A stretch of 64,000 bases of DNA from Callipepla californica brunnescens (Eukaryota; Chordata; Aves; Galliformes; Odontophoridae): assembly GCA_023055505.1 (NCBI GenBank), contig JALIRH010000139.1, positions 310,001 through 374,000 of the forward strand, read 5' to 3'. Below are positions 48,737-59,690 of the stretch, piece by piece (position 1 is the first letter of the stretch; every line of letters starts with the position of its first letter). The notes under the pieces were generated by a model, which ran no database searches, was not told the origin of the DNA, and saw only the letters and a list, made by a program, of their open reading frames with translations. Made by a program: the position numbers and the translations under genes.

Positions 48737-49274
48737 TGACAAATAGGGAGGGGGACCCACAGACCCATGTCCCAGGAAAGCGAAAAGGGAAAAACGGGGA
48801 AGAGCAGGGAGATGAGCCTAAAAACAAGACAGTGACAACAATCTGAAGAGGAGAACTCATTTACTAAATAAGAAATCCGAATGCAAAATAACACAATATA
48901 GTACAATATAATTGGAATTGAAGCTACTAAATCAACTAAAATGAGAAAGAGAGAGAGTGACCAAAAACAGAAGGCCTTACTCTAACTCTGAAGGTGAAAT
49001 GGCTAGGGAGCACACACAGCTGCTGTGATGATCCAAAAGGGAAAGAGAAGGATCTTGTTATTTACCTATGGTTTTATCTTTCCCTCCGAGTGGAAAACAG
49101 AAAAACACAAAGTAACACAAAGTCCTCTGCGGTATGTAGTTCTTCTCTTCTGAGACAGGTATACCTGGAAGTACCAACAATCCATGCAACTGGAGCATTA
49201 AGTCTTTAGCTCCCAGTATACTACATGATGTTGTGATGTGGAATAATGGTAATAAAAAATCATAAAACCATGAC
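48737..49274 (-). repeat. Solo LTR, family B copy 3, nested in ERV2
   Basis: About 538 bases, TGTCATGGTTTTATG to ...TTTGTCA on the minus strand, interrupting the ERV2 RT/RNase H region. The ERV2 reading stops at ...IGYLF on one side and resumes near QLEESITQ on the other. It matches 6164-6657 closely. About 35 bases next to its 3' end (near 48700-48736) belong neither to the LTR core nor clearly to ERV2. Confidence 0.65.
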
Positions 49275-50945
49275 AAATTCAGAATAGGTAGCCAATAACT
49301 ATTTTTTCAATCATACTATATCTCTCTTCTGTTCTGTGCCATACCAGAGACCAAAATCCAATTGGGATTTGAATGAAACTCTGGCATTGCCACAGGCTGC
49401 AGCCAAAGCCATCCTGAGTAACATGAACATCCAATTCATCTGGGAGGGTAGGATCCAATACACCCAATGCCAAGGCAGTTTTGACTGTTGGAAACCTCAT
49501 GTTCCATTCTCCCTAGTCCCATAGTTGGCCCTTTTTTGTGATCTCAGCAGCTGTGTTAAATGAGTGTAAAGGAATGCCAATATCGCAATATACCTAAGGA
49601 CTCCTGCAGCTCCTTTGTTGTTGTAGGGACTGGGAATGCCTAAACCTTATCTACTACTGCACTGGGTAGTACTTTGGTCTATCCTGACTGAACTGCCACC
49701 AGAAATCATACAGACAGGCCCAGACCCTGAACATTCTGAGGGCTTATAGCCCATCCCTTTCCCTGTGGGTAGGTGGTCAATCAATCTACCATCTGTCCTA
49801 ATGCCTCCAGTGTGTCAGACATCCACGTGAGATCATTAGTATAATGATTAAAGTTAACACTTCTAGGTTTTTCCCTATTTGCTAGGTCACTCACCACTAG
49901 TTTGTGACAATATGCTGGTGAATGCACGCACCGATGTGGCCCTGAAAAGTCCACTGCCTGCCTCCCTGTGTAAATGCAAACTAGTCCTGAGATTCTTTAG
50001 CAATTGGAATATTGAAGAACTCATTTGCCAAGATTAGGACACAATGGTAGGTTTTTATTTCCCTACTCAATGTGTCCATTAGGGAAGCAATATTGAGTAT
50101 GCCTGCATGACTGGGTGTGACCTTATTTAACTCTCTATAGTCCTCTGTCACTCTTCATATGCCATCTGACTTTTACACTGGCCATATGAGAAAATTATAT
50201 GGGCTATGTGCAAGTCTTATGATCCCAACTTTCTAATTCCTGCACAGTCTTCAGTATTTCATCTTGCCACCCCCCATCCCCAGAAGTTTATATTGCTTCA
50301 CACTAGTAATCCAGCATGGTTCTGGCAGGAAAATAGGCTTATATTTTGCATGGGCTCTCAATACTGCCTGCAGTGCTTGGATACTAACACACTTGGAGTC
50401 TGAACTCTCCTTCAGTTGGTTAGAGTGCCAGACCCCATAAAATGTCTATACCCGAGATGTACTCTGGGACTGGGGCAATAAACATCTTATACGCCCAGGG
50501 CGGGAGATGCCTGACCCCCTAACCTCAACCATGTCTGTTTAATGGTAATAGAATGTTGCCTGAACCCACTGATCATCACTCTATCCCCATTAAACCCGGT
50601 TGGATCACCATAAATAATCAATGACTGTATCCACAAGAGCCATTACATCTGGGACCAGAAAATCATGAATTCAACACAGAGCCTTAGGTTCCATCTGGAA
50701 ACCCTAGTTACAGGGGGACTGACATCCCCCATCTTGCCATGAATTGTGTGGTTGCCAAAATCTTTTTTCCTCAGGTGGCTTGGGCATAGTAGTAGCCCAG
50801 GTCACCTGAGGAGGCTTTTTCCTTTTACTGGGAATCAGGAAATCTTCCAGGTTCCAGGTTCAGTAGTTCTTACCCCTGCCCTTTTGGGGTGAATTTGAAA
50901 TTTCTGATTGTTTTCCAACAGCTTCCATAGCTGGAATAGGACATG

Positions 50946-51316
50946 ATATTAGAAAATGGAACTTTAGTTTCCATTTTTAGATCTACCTACTTTAGGTAGA
51001 CTATGTTGACAGGAGATCACAGATTCTTTGAAGTTTTACTGACACAAATGATAACAATACTCATAAAGGCATTGTAGGGGAAAAAAATGTGGCAGGTAGC
51101 AGCGAGTTACACTTGCTCCACAAAGGCAAGGTGAGCTGGGAGACTGTGATGCAGCAAAGAAGTGAGTAATGCCATCAACATGGTGCAGAGAAGCAGGTCT
51201 GGGTCAAGATCAGTGCCAGAGTTAACAGGGTCTGACACAGACGTGAGACAAACAATAGCACGAAAGTGGGAACACATATCCTTGCTGGCATGGTCAAATG
51301 TAAAAGCATGTGGTTG
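50946..51316. other. Unassigned 371 bp between ERV2 and the duplicated exon arm
   Basis: The sequence matches neither ERV1 gag, any LTR here, nor the region beside the parent exon. On the minus strand 51394-51107 is open for 95 codons (including HAFTFDHASKDMCSHFRAIV), but about 26 of those codons lie in the repeat arm. I do not recognise it. Confidence 0.4.
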
Positions 51317-52460
51317 TGCACCACGCTGGAACATATTAGATACTTCTAACATAATTATATGCGTAACAACTTCAAACAAGAAAATAAATCCCAAAGAATA
51401 CTGTCAGTTTAAGAATGTCTAAGTTTCCAAGAAGTCCTACTGCAATCTTTGAAAAAAGTTGAGAATGTGCTTAAGGTAGAGGAAAATTATGAAGCCTTAA
51501 GGCACTTAATTAAGATGCTTTTCAATTTGAAATGAGAATGAAAATATCATTCACATGAGGTAAGGTCATTTGTATTTCAGGAAAAAAATTACTTCCTTAT
51601 CTTTGGGAGACTTCATTGCTCAATGAATCAATCTGAATCAACAAAACCTATGTCCTGGAATTGCCTTAAAACCACAAGCCAGGCATCTTCATTTTTAATG
51701 GCATTTATATGTATGTATGTGTTGTTATACCAAACGAGCAACTATTACTCAGAAATAACATATTTACTCTAAGCAATATAATTGGCAGTGTGTAACTTTC
51801 TTTCTTTGTCTGCCTCCCTATTTCCAGTTACAGATACAAAGTCAAAATAATTGCTCTACTTTTCTATCATACCCTTGCAGCTCCTAGCTAAGTTAGTAAG
51901 GGTTTTTTGTGTATTAAAAATTCAATACTGAGTTTTCTTCTGCAAGAAGCTTGTGTCATTGGAACTGAAACTGTGTATAAAAATGGTAGTTTTTTCATTT
52001 TAGTGTATTTCTGGAAGTCATGCTCGTATGCAACATTTTATTTACTCAGACGTATGAAATCAAAGAAGAAGGGGGCATAGTCAAAAAGTTAAGTAAAATA
52101 TGGTGCAAACTGACTGAACCTCTGCAACCCCGGGTGCCACAAGAAGATACCAAGATGAAAAGCCTGTCTTACCCGTTTTCCAGAGAGAAAATTTATTTGT
52201 GAGTACCTTAAATTGTACAGAGCAATGAATAAAGCTAGAAAAAAATTACATAAATAAATGATAAATTAAAAGAGATTTTCAATCAAAAAGCAGAAATTTG
52301 GTAAGATTGCAACATTTCTTGGAATTCTGAGGAATATGCTTTGAAATTGAATTCAGTTTCAGAGCAACAGAAATCTAAGTTGAAAATAATTTTGTCAGTG
52401 TTCTTTCTGCTTGATCAGGCACTTGAAGCAGTGCAAAAGATAAATTCACTATGTTCTTAT
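51317..52460 (+). repeat. Inverted-duplication arm A (copy of ANO2 exon region)
   Basis: These 1,144 bases are the reverse complement of 57690-58833, position x pairing with 110150 minus x, with no net indel. I count about five substitutions (for example near 51437 and 52413). Homology stops abruptly at 51317 and at 52460, where ERV3 pol begins at the next base. Confidence 0.95.
52050..52198 (+). pseudogene. ANO2: Inverted copy of the 149-base ANO2 exon
   Basis: This is an exact-looking second copy of exon 58100-57952, including its acceptor and its GTGAGT donor, but on the plus strand, antisense to the gene. The encoded reading ([19 protein letters not shown] onward) is unchanged from the parent. 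It cannot be spliced as a sense exon from the ANO2 pre-mRNA. It could be included only in a plus-strand transcript. Lack of decay says the duplication is recent or maintained by gene conversion. Confidence 0.93.
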
Positions 52461-54744
52461 GTTTTGGAGACAGATGGAACAAGAAGCTTTTCAACAAGCA
52501 AAGATAGCTGTCAAACAAGCTCAGGCATTTAGTGTATTTGATCCCACTTTCCCCACCAAACTAGATGTAAGTGTGTCCAAGGAAAGGTTTGGTTGGGGGT
52601 TGTGGCAGAATCAAGGTTCTGTTTGGACCCTAATTGGGTTCTTATCTCAGGTGTAGCACAGAGAAGAAGACAGACGCAGCATGATTGAAAAGCGATTATT
52701 GGCTACCTATTCTGCATAGCTTGTGAGCCAATAACACAAACAGCAAAAGTAGGAGTAAAATCAACATTACCTATTCAAGGGTGAGCAAAAGATCTGATGC
52801 ATGTTCCTAAGATGAGGTGACCCAAGTTGAAACAGTGGCTCTCCATGTTGTTTATCTGGGACAACACAGTCGCTTGTCCTCTTCATTGTTAAAAGAATAA
52901 CTACAGAAAATACTTGCCCTAGTGACACATCGCAGTGATGCACCCAGAGAAACTACTGTCACTCCACCAGAGAGGAGTTCTGTACAGAAGGGAAAATACC
53001 AATTCCAGAAAGTTCCTGGTACACTAATGGATCTGACATGGGGAATCCAAGTAAAAGATGTGTGGTTGCATACCATCAACCAAAATAACATGGTTTGAAG
53101 AAGAGGATGGACAAAGTAGTTAGTGGGCTGAACTATGAGTAGAGTGGATGGTCATAACCCAGGAATCAGGTGACAGTGCTCTGAATATCATTTTGGATAG
53201 TTGGGCTGTGTACTGAGGACTCACACTTTAGATTACCCAGTGGGCTGCTCAGGACTGGACTATCTATGCCAATCAACCTGGGGCAGAAACATGTGGCTGG
53301 ATGTATGAAACCTGATTAAGCATAGAACAGTGTGAGTATGCAGACATCAGCCCGTGCAGTCACCAAGAAATGATGAAGCCAGCACACTGGATTGGATTAG
53401 GTGGAAGATTTGTCAGCAGAGGACGTTGCTTAATGGTTACATAAGAAGTTATGACGTGTTGGACAAAAGACAATATGGGCAGCAGTAATCACAAGAGGGT
53501 TGCCTGTTCAAATATCAGGTGTCATCCAGGCATGTTATGAATGTGAAGCTTACTTTAGAATGCGACTGAGACTCCTGAGACAACAGCCCACAACACCAGA
53601 GGACATAATGCCTTGCAGAAATAACTACACAGGTCTCCTCCCTTGGCCTGAAGGGGCCTGGTATGCCTTGGCCTGCATCAATACAACAAGCAGATTAATG
53701 CAGGCCTATTCAGTACCACAGGCAAATCAGTCCTATACCATCAAAGCGCTCACCAAACTGATGGTGACGTATGATACTCCTCAGGTTATTGAGAATGATT
53801 AGGGAATGCATTTCACAGGTGTGACAGTACAGAAATGTCCAATTGAAAAAAAAACACTGAGTGATTTCACGCACCCTGTAATCCAAAGGAAGCACACCTG
53901 ATAGAGCAGTCCAGTGGCATTCTAAAGCCTCTCAGAAGACTGACTCCCAGTTCCTGTAGAGTTGGACTGCATGAGACACTGAGAGGCTTAAATGAAAGAC
54001 ACAGAGATGGTCAACTCAGTGCTACTATAAATAAGTGGGGCTTCCCCACTTAGGATTCAAATTATTATGTATTTCTAAAACTCCAAGTAGGAACAGTAAA
54101 TAATCTTCTGCTCCCTGTACCTGAAAATCTAGAGCCAGGAACACACAAGTTAAAATGGCCTTGGGAAGTCTAAGTGTAAGATCAAAGTGGTATGGCCTGC
54201 TTGCACCATGGGGTAAATTATCAGAACTGGGAAGAGTGGTAACCCTACAAGTCAAAAATTATAATACAAACCCCAGTTTTTATTATGAAGGAGACCCTAA
54301 TTATATCACTCTGGTAAATCAGAACCATTCCTTTGGTACCTGATATAGTTATCCAACTGTCAATGTCAGACCAAAAGGTGTGGTATAGAAGTCCTGGACA
54401 TGACCCTGTCCAAGCAGAAATTTTGACTCAGGACAGAACTACAGTGTGTATTTCATAGTGCCTCTTTTAGTACTGATCAAACATTTACTCCCCCTGAGAT
54501 CTGCGGCCTACAAGACCACCAGTAGGAGCAGCATCACAAAACTCTGATGTGCTACAATGTCACTGAAGAACTGTCATTCCATTCTGTCTTTTGGTGACAT
54601 CTGGTGACGGACTTTTTAACTGACTGCCCTAGAATGGACACTGCAAGGTCTATACATATGGGTGGCTGAATTTTCAGACTTATTTTTTATTATATTGTGA
54701 CAAAAATTATTGATTTAATATTGTAATTGAAATGTATGAATGTA

Positions 54745-54819
54745 TTCAATCACTGTTCATGCAGTGAAGGGGTAGAGTGTAGGGGAACTGTTATGTCATG
54801 GCCTGAACTGATGATTGAA
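54745..54819 (+). other. Stem-loop across ERV3 polypurine tract and LTR start
   Basis: TTCAATCACTGTTCA (54745-54759) pairs with TGAACTGATGATTGAA (54804-54819): 14 pairs with one mismatch and one bulge, around a 44-base loop holding GAAGGGGTAGAG and the LTR start. Confidence 0.55.
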
Positions 54820-55080
54820 CACCTGGTGAAGAGGGGTTGCTGGCCCAGGAAGATCAGTTGCAAACAGTTTACCTGCACTTTCCCTGTGACTGGAAGGGGT
54901 GGATCCAGGGTCCTGGGCTCATTTAAGGGTTAACCTCCAAAGGGAGAATGTCTTCTGGACAAAGATCACTTCTTGAAAAGAAGTAGTCTCCAACCAGAGA
55001 ATCTCATAATCAGCTGAGTGAGTCAGCTTTTTTCCTATATATTATTATTGGTTTTCTGAATTATACTTTGCCTGGTATCA
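54778..55080 (+). repeat. ERV3 3' LTR
   Basis: It starts TGTAGGGGAACTG directly after the polypurine tract and shares TCATTTAAGGGTTAAC and the U3 order of ERV1. The 3' end is set at a CA near 55080 by length only. Confidence 0.65.
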
Positions 55081-55397
55081 CAAAGAACTTTTCAGAAGCA
55101 GTTTTGCTGCTTCCCAGGACCAGTACTAATAATGTCCCTGAACTAATAATGTCCCTATAGAGGCAGTCGACTTCCCACTGAGTAGTATCCTGACAATTGT
55201 CAGAGTCACCTATGACAATTATCCCGTGTTTATTCTTGGTAGAGGCAATTCTGAGGCATGGAAGTATCTGACGACATAGAAAACATTCTGGAAGGAAATT
55301 CTTCAGCATCCTCACTTATATGTTCTTCACAAATACTCATTGATATACTTAAGAAATTCCTTTCAAAAGAACATTTGTAGTTATCTTCCCTTCTTAC

Positions 55398-55446
55398 CCA
55401 TGCTGTTTCTTGTCTTTGTAGAAGTACGCTTCAAAATTTCATGTAC
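55398..55446 (-). CDS. ANO2: ANO2 exon (VHEILKRTSTKTRNSM)
   Basis: Minus-strand exon of 49 bases with acceptor TTTCCATAG before 55446 and donor GTAAGA after 55398. It codes for VHEILKRTSTKTRNSM plus one base of the glycine completed at 42464. VHEILKR is the ANO2 form of a conserved segment; the middle (TSTKTRN) is variable between anoctamins. It lies between ERV3 and the parent exon of the inverted duplication, inside the loop that the two arms would enclose. Confidence 0.93.
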
Positions 55447-55721
55447 CTATGGAAAAGAATAATAGTGATGTAACCTGAACATTTTCTTCTGACATTATCT
55501 TCCTCATGAAGGGAGCAATAAATTAAAAATTAGAGACTTCTGTTGCAGTTACTAGTTCAAACCTAACAATGATGTTGCAATTCATACCAGTTGATTTTCT
55601 GACACTAATGTAGAGGCTGTGTTCTGCTGCATCATATCCTTATGAAACTATTGGAAGTGTAAGGAGTTCAGGTATAATGAGTGTTTTAAACTACAGTTAA
55701 TCACAAGGTAATCCAACTCTT

Positions 55722-55762
55722 TAAAAACAAAAACAAAAACAAACAAACAAACAAACAAAAAC
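55722..55762. repeat. (AAAC)n simple repeat
   Basis: Tandem AAAAAC and AAAC units in the ANO2 intron. Confidence 0.9.
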
Positions 55763-56290
55763 ATTAGGAAGTATCAAGCTGCACATAGAAGTAATCAGTA
55801 TATAAACTGTATCTATGAAGCCAAAGTGTATGTAGCAAGTATAGTATGCTAGAGAGGAGTTGCATAGCATCCATTAAGAGAATTCCTGCCTTGATAACCT
55901 GCTGGAGACTAAGCAGGGTGTCAGGAACACGATAAAAGGCTTCTCATCAAAGACTGCCAGAGCAAGTAAAGTATTATAGGGTTGTATAGGAGGTACTTCC
56001 ATGGAAGAAGATCTGGTTAAACAACAGGAAGTACGGCTTAATGCAACTTTTAACAATGGACTTGAGTCAGCAGTACATCCTTCCATATCATCTACTCCCA
56101 CCAAGCTATATGGACTACTGTGTCACTTTAACAGAGCATTTCTTACGTATGTATGCTTACATATATATAACTGATTAGTGCTTTATAGGATAAGAAAAAT
56201 GACTAAAATGATGGAATTAGCAAAGTAGTCAACACTATTAAATCTCATTCAGCACAAGAAGTCAGTTATATGTTGCTTCTGCTTACTTAC

Positions 56291-56345
56291 TATTCGGCTG
56301 CGGGTAGCATTGTCAAAAAATGTGTCTTTATCTCTGATGTCATAC
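56291..56345 (-). CDS. ANO2: ANO2 exon (YDIRDKDTFFDNATRSRI)
   Basis: Minus-strand exon of 55 bases. Acceptor TTTTTAG precedes 56345 and donor GTAAGTAAG follows 56291. Its first base completes the leucine codon from the exon at 57952; it then codes for YDIRDKDTFFDNATRSRI and ends in phase 0. In the family this follows the SYPFSREK motif in the cytoplasmic N-terminal domain. It lies inside the loop of the inverted duplication. This exon and the next together are 104 bases, so loss of both would shift the frame. Confidence 0.94.
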
Positions 56346-57044
56346 CTAAAAATGTTAAGAGAAAAAAATCAGGTAAGTTTTCAGAAGTAAGACAATATAC
56401 AAGATCTGTATTTAGAATTAACGTACAAGCTACAGTAAGGAAGATAAATAAATGTTTAAAGGAAATGAAGATGAAATAGTACTTTGTGTTATACTGTGTC
56501 CTGTCATTCAGAATTCTACCAGGACTGCAGTAATGGTGGGCACCAAAGTACATAAATACAAACTAATGTAAAATGCCTTTCTTTTAAGGAGAACATCTAT
56601 TGTTTACACAAATTAATATTTTAATCTTTTCTTTATAAAATACTCGCAATCATATGCAATTATGTGACAGTTTCAACTTGCCTAATTCAGACGCTTATTA
56701 TTCTGCTCCAGGTGTCTAAATGGTCAACATTTCACTCGCTTTAAAATAAAAATTCCTCTGGAATCATCATTTGTGAAATTAGCCTTCCCAGTTTATTCCT
56801 CTCAATCACTCTTTGTTGTATTTTTTATTAATACAAATTTTCAGAGAGGACAATAAATGATATGGTGAATCATTTTATTTTTTACTAAATTTAATTTTTC
56901 AAACAAATACAAGGAAAAAAAGCAAAAAAAAATAAAAAAGGAGGGGGAACATTTAACATCAAACTGGTCATTCTTGGCAAGAATTTCTTATCTTCATATT
57001 GATAGCTAAGTTTTAATTATGTAGTTGCTCTGGAAATACTGCCT
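56346..57044. other. ANO2 intron, no gene seen
   Basis: A+T-rich intron sequence with an A-rich run near 56915-56940. No supported element. Confidence 0.5.
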
Positions 57045-57575
57045 GGTATTTATTTCTATGGAAACTACAAAAGATGCAAAGAGAACAAAAAAACTATTTG
57101 ATAGAACAAATTCTTAGATACAAAACACTATTTTCCAAGATAGTCACCACTATTAACTACATATTTTTGCCAGCAATGAACACGAGCCTGCATGCTGCAT
57201 TTGTAAAAATCTACCTGGCCACCCAGAACATATTTTGTGTTTTATGTTGCTGTCACCTTTGCTGAAACACACCACCCATCACATCACTGCGCTGACATCT
57301 ACTGTTTCATCTCCATAAATGTTCAGCAAGTGCCAGTGAATGTCAATGGGTTTAATTTTTTCCACATGGGGGAATTCATTTCCACACTTTTGCTTCATAA
57401 ACACTTATATGACAGACACTGTTTTGTACAATTGTACCTCGGCTGCCATTTGTCATACAGCAATAAAATCCGATGGGGAAATGTCAATCCCTACCTCCAT
57501 ATCTTCAATATCTGCCTTTGATGCTTTGGGCCAACATTTGCTTTGGGCACTACTTTTAGAAGAGCTCTCATCCTA
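57045..57575. mobile_element. DNA-transposon-like repeat, copy 2
   Basis: It matches 41825-42346 along its length (TTTATTTCTATGGAAACTAC, TTTTTGCCAGCAATGAAC, TCCATAAATGTTCAGCAAGT, GGGCCAACNT) at visibly reduced identity. The terminal inverted repeats are worn. A 94-codon plus-strand frame (57237-57521) falls inside but has no recognised domain. Confidence 0.55.
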
Positions 57576-57689
57576 TAATTAATCTAGCAATATTACCAAA
57601 TTTCTATTTGTTCTTTCTTTTGTCAAAACAGGCAGTAATATTACTATCCTGTTAACCACAGATTAGTCGCTATGTTTTTACAGTTCATT

Positions 57690-58833
57690 ATAAGAACATA
57701 GTGAATTTATCTTTTGCACTGCTTCAAGTGCCTGATCTAGCAGAAAGAACACTGACAAAATTATTTTCAACTTAGATTTCTGTTGCTCTGAAACTGAATT
57801 CAATTTCATAGCATATTCCTCAGAATTCCAAGAAATGTTGCAATCTTACCAAATTTCTGCTTTTTGATTGAAAATCTCTTTTAATTTATCATTTATTTAT
57901 GTAATTTTTTTCTAGCTTTATTCATTGCTCTGTACAATTTAAGGTACTCACAAATAAATTTTCTCTCTGGAAAACGGGTAAGACAGGCTTTTCATCTTGG
58001 TATCTTCTTGTGGCACCCGGGGTTGCAGAGGTTCAGTCAGTTTGCACCATATTTTACTTAACTTTTTGACTATGCCCCCTTCTTCTTTGATTTCATACGT
58101 CTGAGTAAATAAAATGTTGCATACGAGCATGACTTCCAGAAATACACTAAAATGAAAAAACTACCATTTTTATACACAGTTTCAGTTCCAATGACACAAG
58201 CTTCTTGCAGAAGAAAACTCAGTATTGAATTTTTAATACACAAAAAACCCTTACTAACTTAGCTAGGAGCTGCAAGGGTATGATAGAAAAGTAGAGCAAT
58301 TATTTTGACTTTGTATCTGTAACTGGAAATAGGGAGGCAGACAAAGAAAGAAAGTTACACACTGCCAATTATATTGCTTAGAGTAAATATGTTATTTCTG
58401 AGTAATAGTTGCTCGTTTGGTATAACAACACATACATACATATAAATGCCATTAAAAATGAAGATGCCTGGCTTGTGGTTTTAAGGCAATTCCAGGACAT
58501 AGGTTTTGTTGATTCAGATTGATTCATTGAGCAATGAAGTCTCCCAAAGATAAGGAAGTAATTTTTTTCCTGAAATACAAATGACCTTACCTCATGTGAA
58601 TGATATTTTCATTCTCATTTCAAATTGAAAAGCATCTTAATTAAGTGCCTTAAGGCTTCATAATTTTCCTCTACCTTAAGCACATTCTCAACTTTTTTCA
58701 AAGATTGCAGTTAGACTTCTTGGAAACTTAGACATTCTTAAACTGACAGTATTCTTTGGGATTTATTTTCTTGTTTGAAGTTGTTACGCATATAATTATG
58801 TTAGAAGTATCTAATATGTTCCAGCGTGGTGCA
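57690..58833 (-). repeat. Inverted-duplication arm B (parent locus with the functional ANO2 exon)
   Basis: Reverse complement of 51317-52460 over 1,144 bases. This arm holds the exon in the gene's own orientation, so it is taken as the parent. The high end of the arm (58833) lies about 20 bases from the tail of a CR1. Confidence 0.95.
57952..58100 (-). CDS. ANO2: ANO2 exon (cytoplasmic domain, SYPFSREK)
   Basis: Minus-strand exon of 149 bases with acceptor TATTTACTCAG before 58100 and donor GTGAGT after 57952. It starts in phase 0 with [14 protein letters not shown], continues through [15 protein letters not shown] and [12 protein letters not shown], and ends with two bases of a leucine codon completed at 56345. 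The segment belongs to the cytoplasmic N-terminal domain. It is wholly contained in arm B, and its twin is at 52050-52198 on the other strand. Confidence 0.94.
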
Positions 58834-58844
58834 TTCTCATTCAT

Positions 58845-59690
58845 CAGAATCATAGAATCATAGAATGCCCTGAATTGAAAAGTACAAATACAACAACAGA
58901 AAAGATCATTTAGTTTCAATCCTCCTGCTGTGGGTGGGGTTGCCAACCACTAGACCAAGCTGCCCAGAGCCACATCCAGCCTTGACTTGAATGCCTCCAG
59001 GGATGGGGCATCCACAACCTCTCTGGGCAACCTGCTCCAGCTCATCACCACCCTCTGAGTGAAAAACTTCCTCCTAATATCTAAGCTAAGTCTCTTTTGC
59101 CTTAGTTTAAAACCATTCCCCCTCATCCTGTCACTGTCGACACATGTAAACAGTCATACCACCTCCTGTTTCTATGCTGCCTTCAAGTACTGGAAGGCCA
59201 CAATGAGGTCTCCCCAGAGCCTTCTCTTCTCTAAGCTAAACAAGCCCAGTTCCCTCAACCTTTCTTCATAGGAGAGATGCTGCAGTCCTCTGATTAGTTT
59301 AGTGGCCCTTCTCTAGTCCTGTTCCAAGAGCTCTGTGTCTTTCTTGTGCTGAGGGCCCCAGGCCTGAATGCAGTACTCCAGATGGGGCCTCAGAAGTACG
59401 ATCACCTCCCTCTCCCTGCTGGACACCCCTTTTTTTAATGCAGCTCAGGATGTAGTTAGCTTTCTGAGCTGCAAATGCACACTGTTGGCTTGTATCCAGC
59501 TTCTCATCCACCAGGACCAACAAGTCCTCCATAGGGCTGCTCTAAAGGAGTACTTCCCCGAGTCTGTAGAAATACCTGGGATTGCCCCAGCCCAAGTGCA
59601 ATGCCTTGCAATTGGCCTTGTTTAACCTCTTTAGGTTCATGTGGGCCCACTTCTCAAGCCTGACCAGGTCATGAGGGTCCCATTACAAAA
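58845..59690 (-). mobile_element. CR1 fragment (RT C-terminus and 3' end)
   Basis: Minus-strand CR1 with tail ATAGAATCATAGAATGCCCT at the low end, then GGGATGGGGCATCCACAACC, CTGAGTGAAAAACTTCCTCC and GGACACCC blocks. Reading up to 59532 includes [20 protein letters not shown]. It abuts the outer end of arm B. Confidence 0.9.

Larger units (their letters stand above)
44490..50945 (-). mobile_element. ERV2: minus-strand ERV-L-like copy, 5'-truncated, with nested insertions
   Basis: Read on the minus strand, it runs from the end of gag (matching ERV1 near 34300) through protease, reverse transcriptase, RNase H and integrase to a 3' LTR at 44737-44490. It is diverged from ERV1 and full of stops. 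Recognisable pieces are the RT end at 49500-49279 (LGVLDPTLPDELDVHV), RNase H at 48760-48269 (DTWYMDGFRKGN), integrase at 47529-47323 (HIERYNG) and the integrase C-terminus at 45430-45158 (GPKWCGLLAPWEKLLE). A CR1 (45476-47285) and a family-B LTR (48737-49274) interrupt it. The 5' LTR, leader and front half of gag are missing: homology stops near 50945. Confidence 0.88.
52461..55080 (+). mobile_element. ERV3: 5'-truncated ERV-L-like copy
   Basis: Plus-strand remnant that begins abruptly at the RT/RNase H boundary (EQEAFQQAKIAVKQAQAFSV, matching ERV1 near 35780). It continues through RNase H (WYTNGSDMGN-like near 53020) and integrase at 53500-53950 (MPCRNNYTGLLPWPEG, then LIEQSSG with the family glutamate), and the integrase C-terminus near 54100-54450. 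It ends with a 3' LTR. Stops are frequent. Gag, protease, most of RT and the 5' LTR are missing. It lies head to head with ERV2, with the duplicated exon between them. Confidence 0.87.

Noticed and set aside
51107..51394. A 95-codon minus-strand frame as a gene.
   Set aside because: It crosses the junction between unassigned sequence and the repeat arm, has no recognised domain, and no splice or promoter context supports it.
57237..57521. A 94-codon plus-strand frame as a gene.
   Set aside because: It lies within a dispersed repeat that recurs at 41825-42346 without the frame intact.
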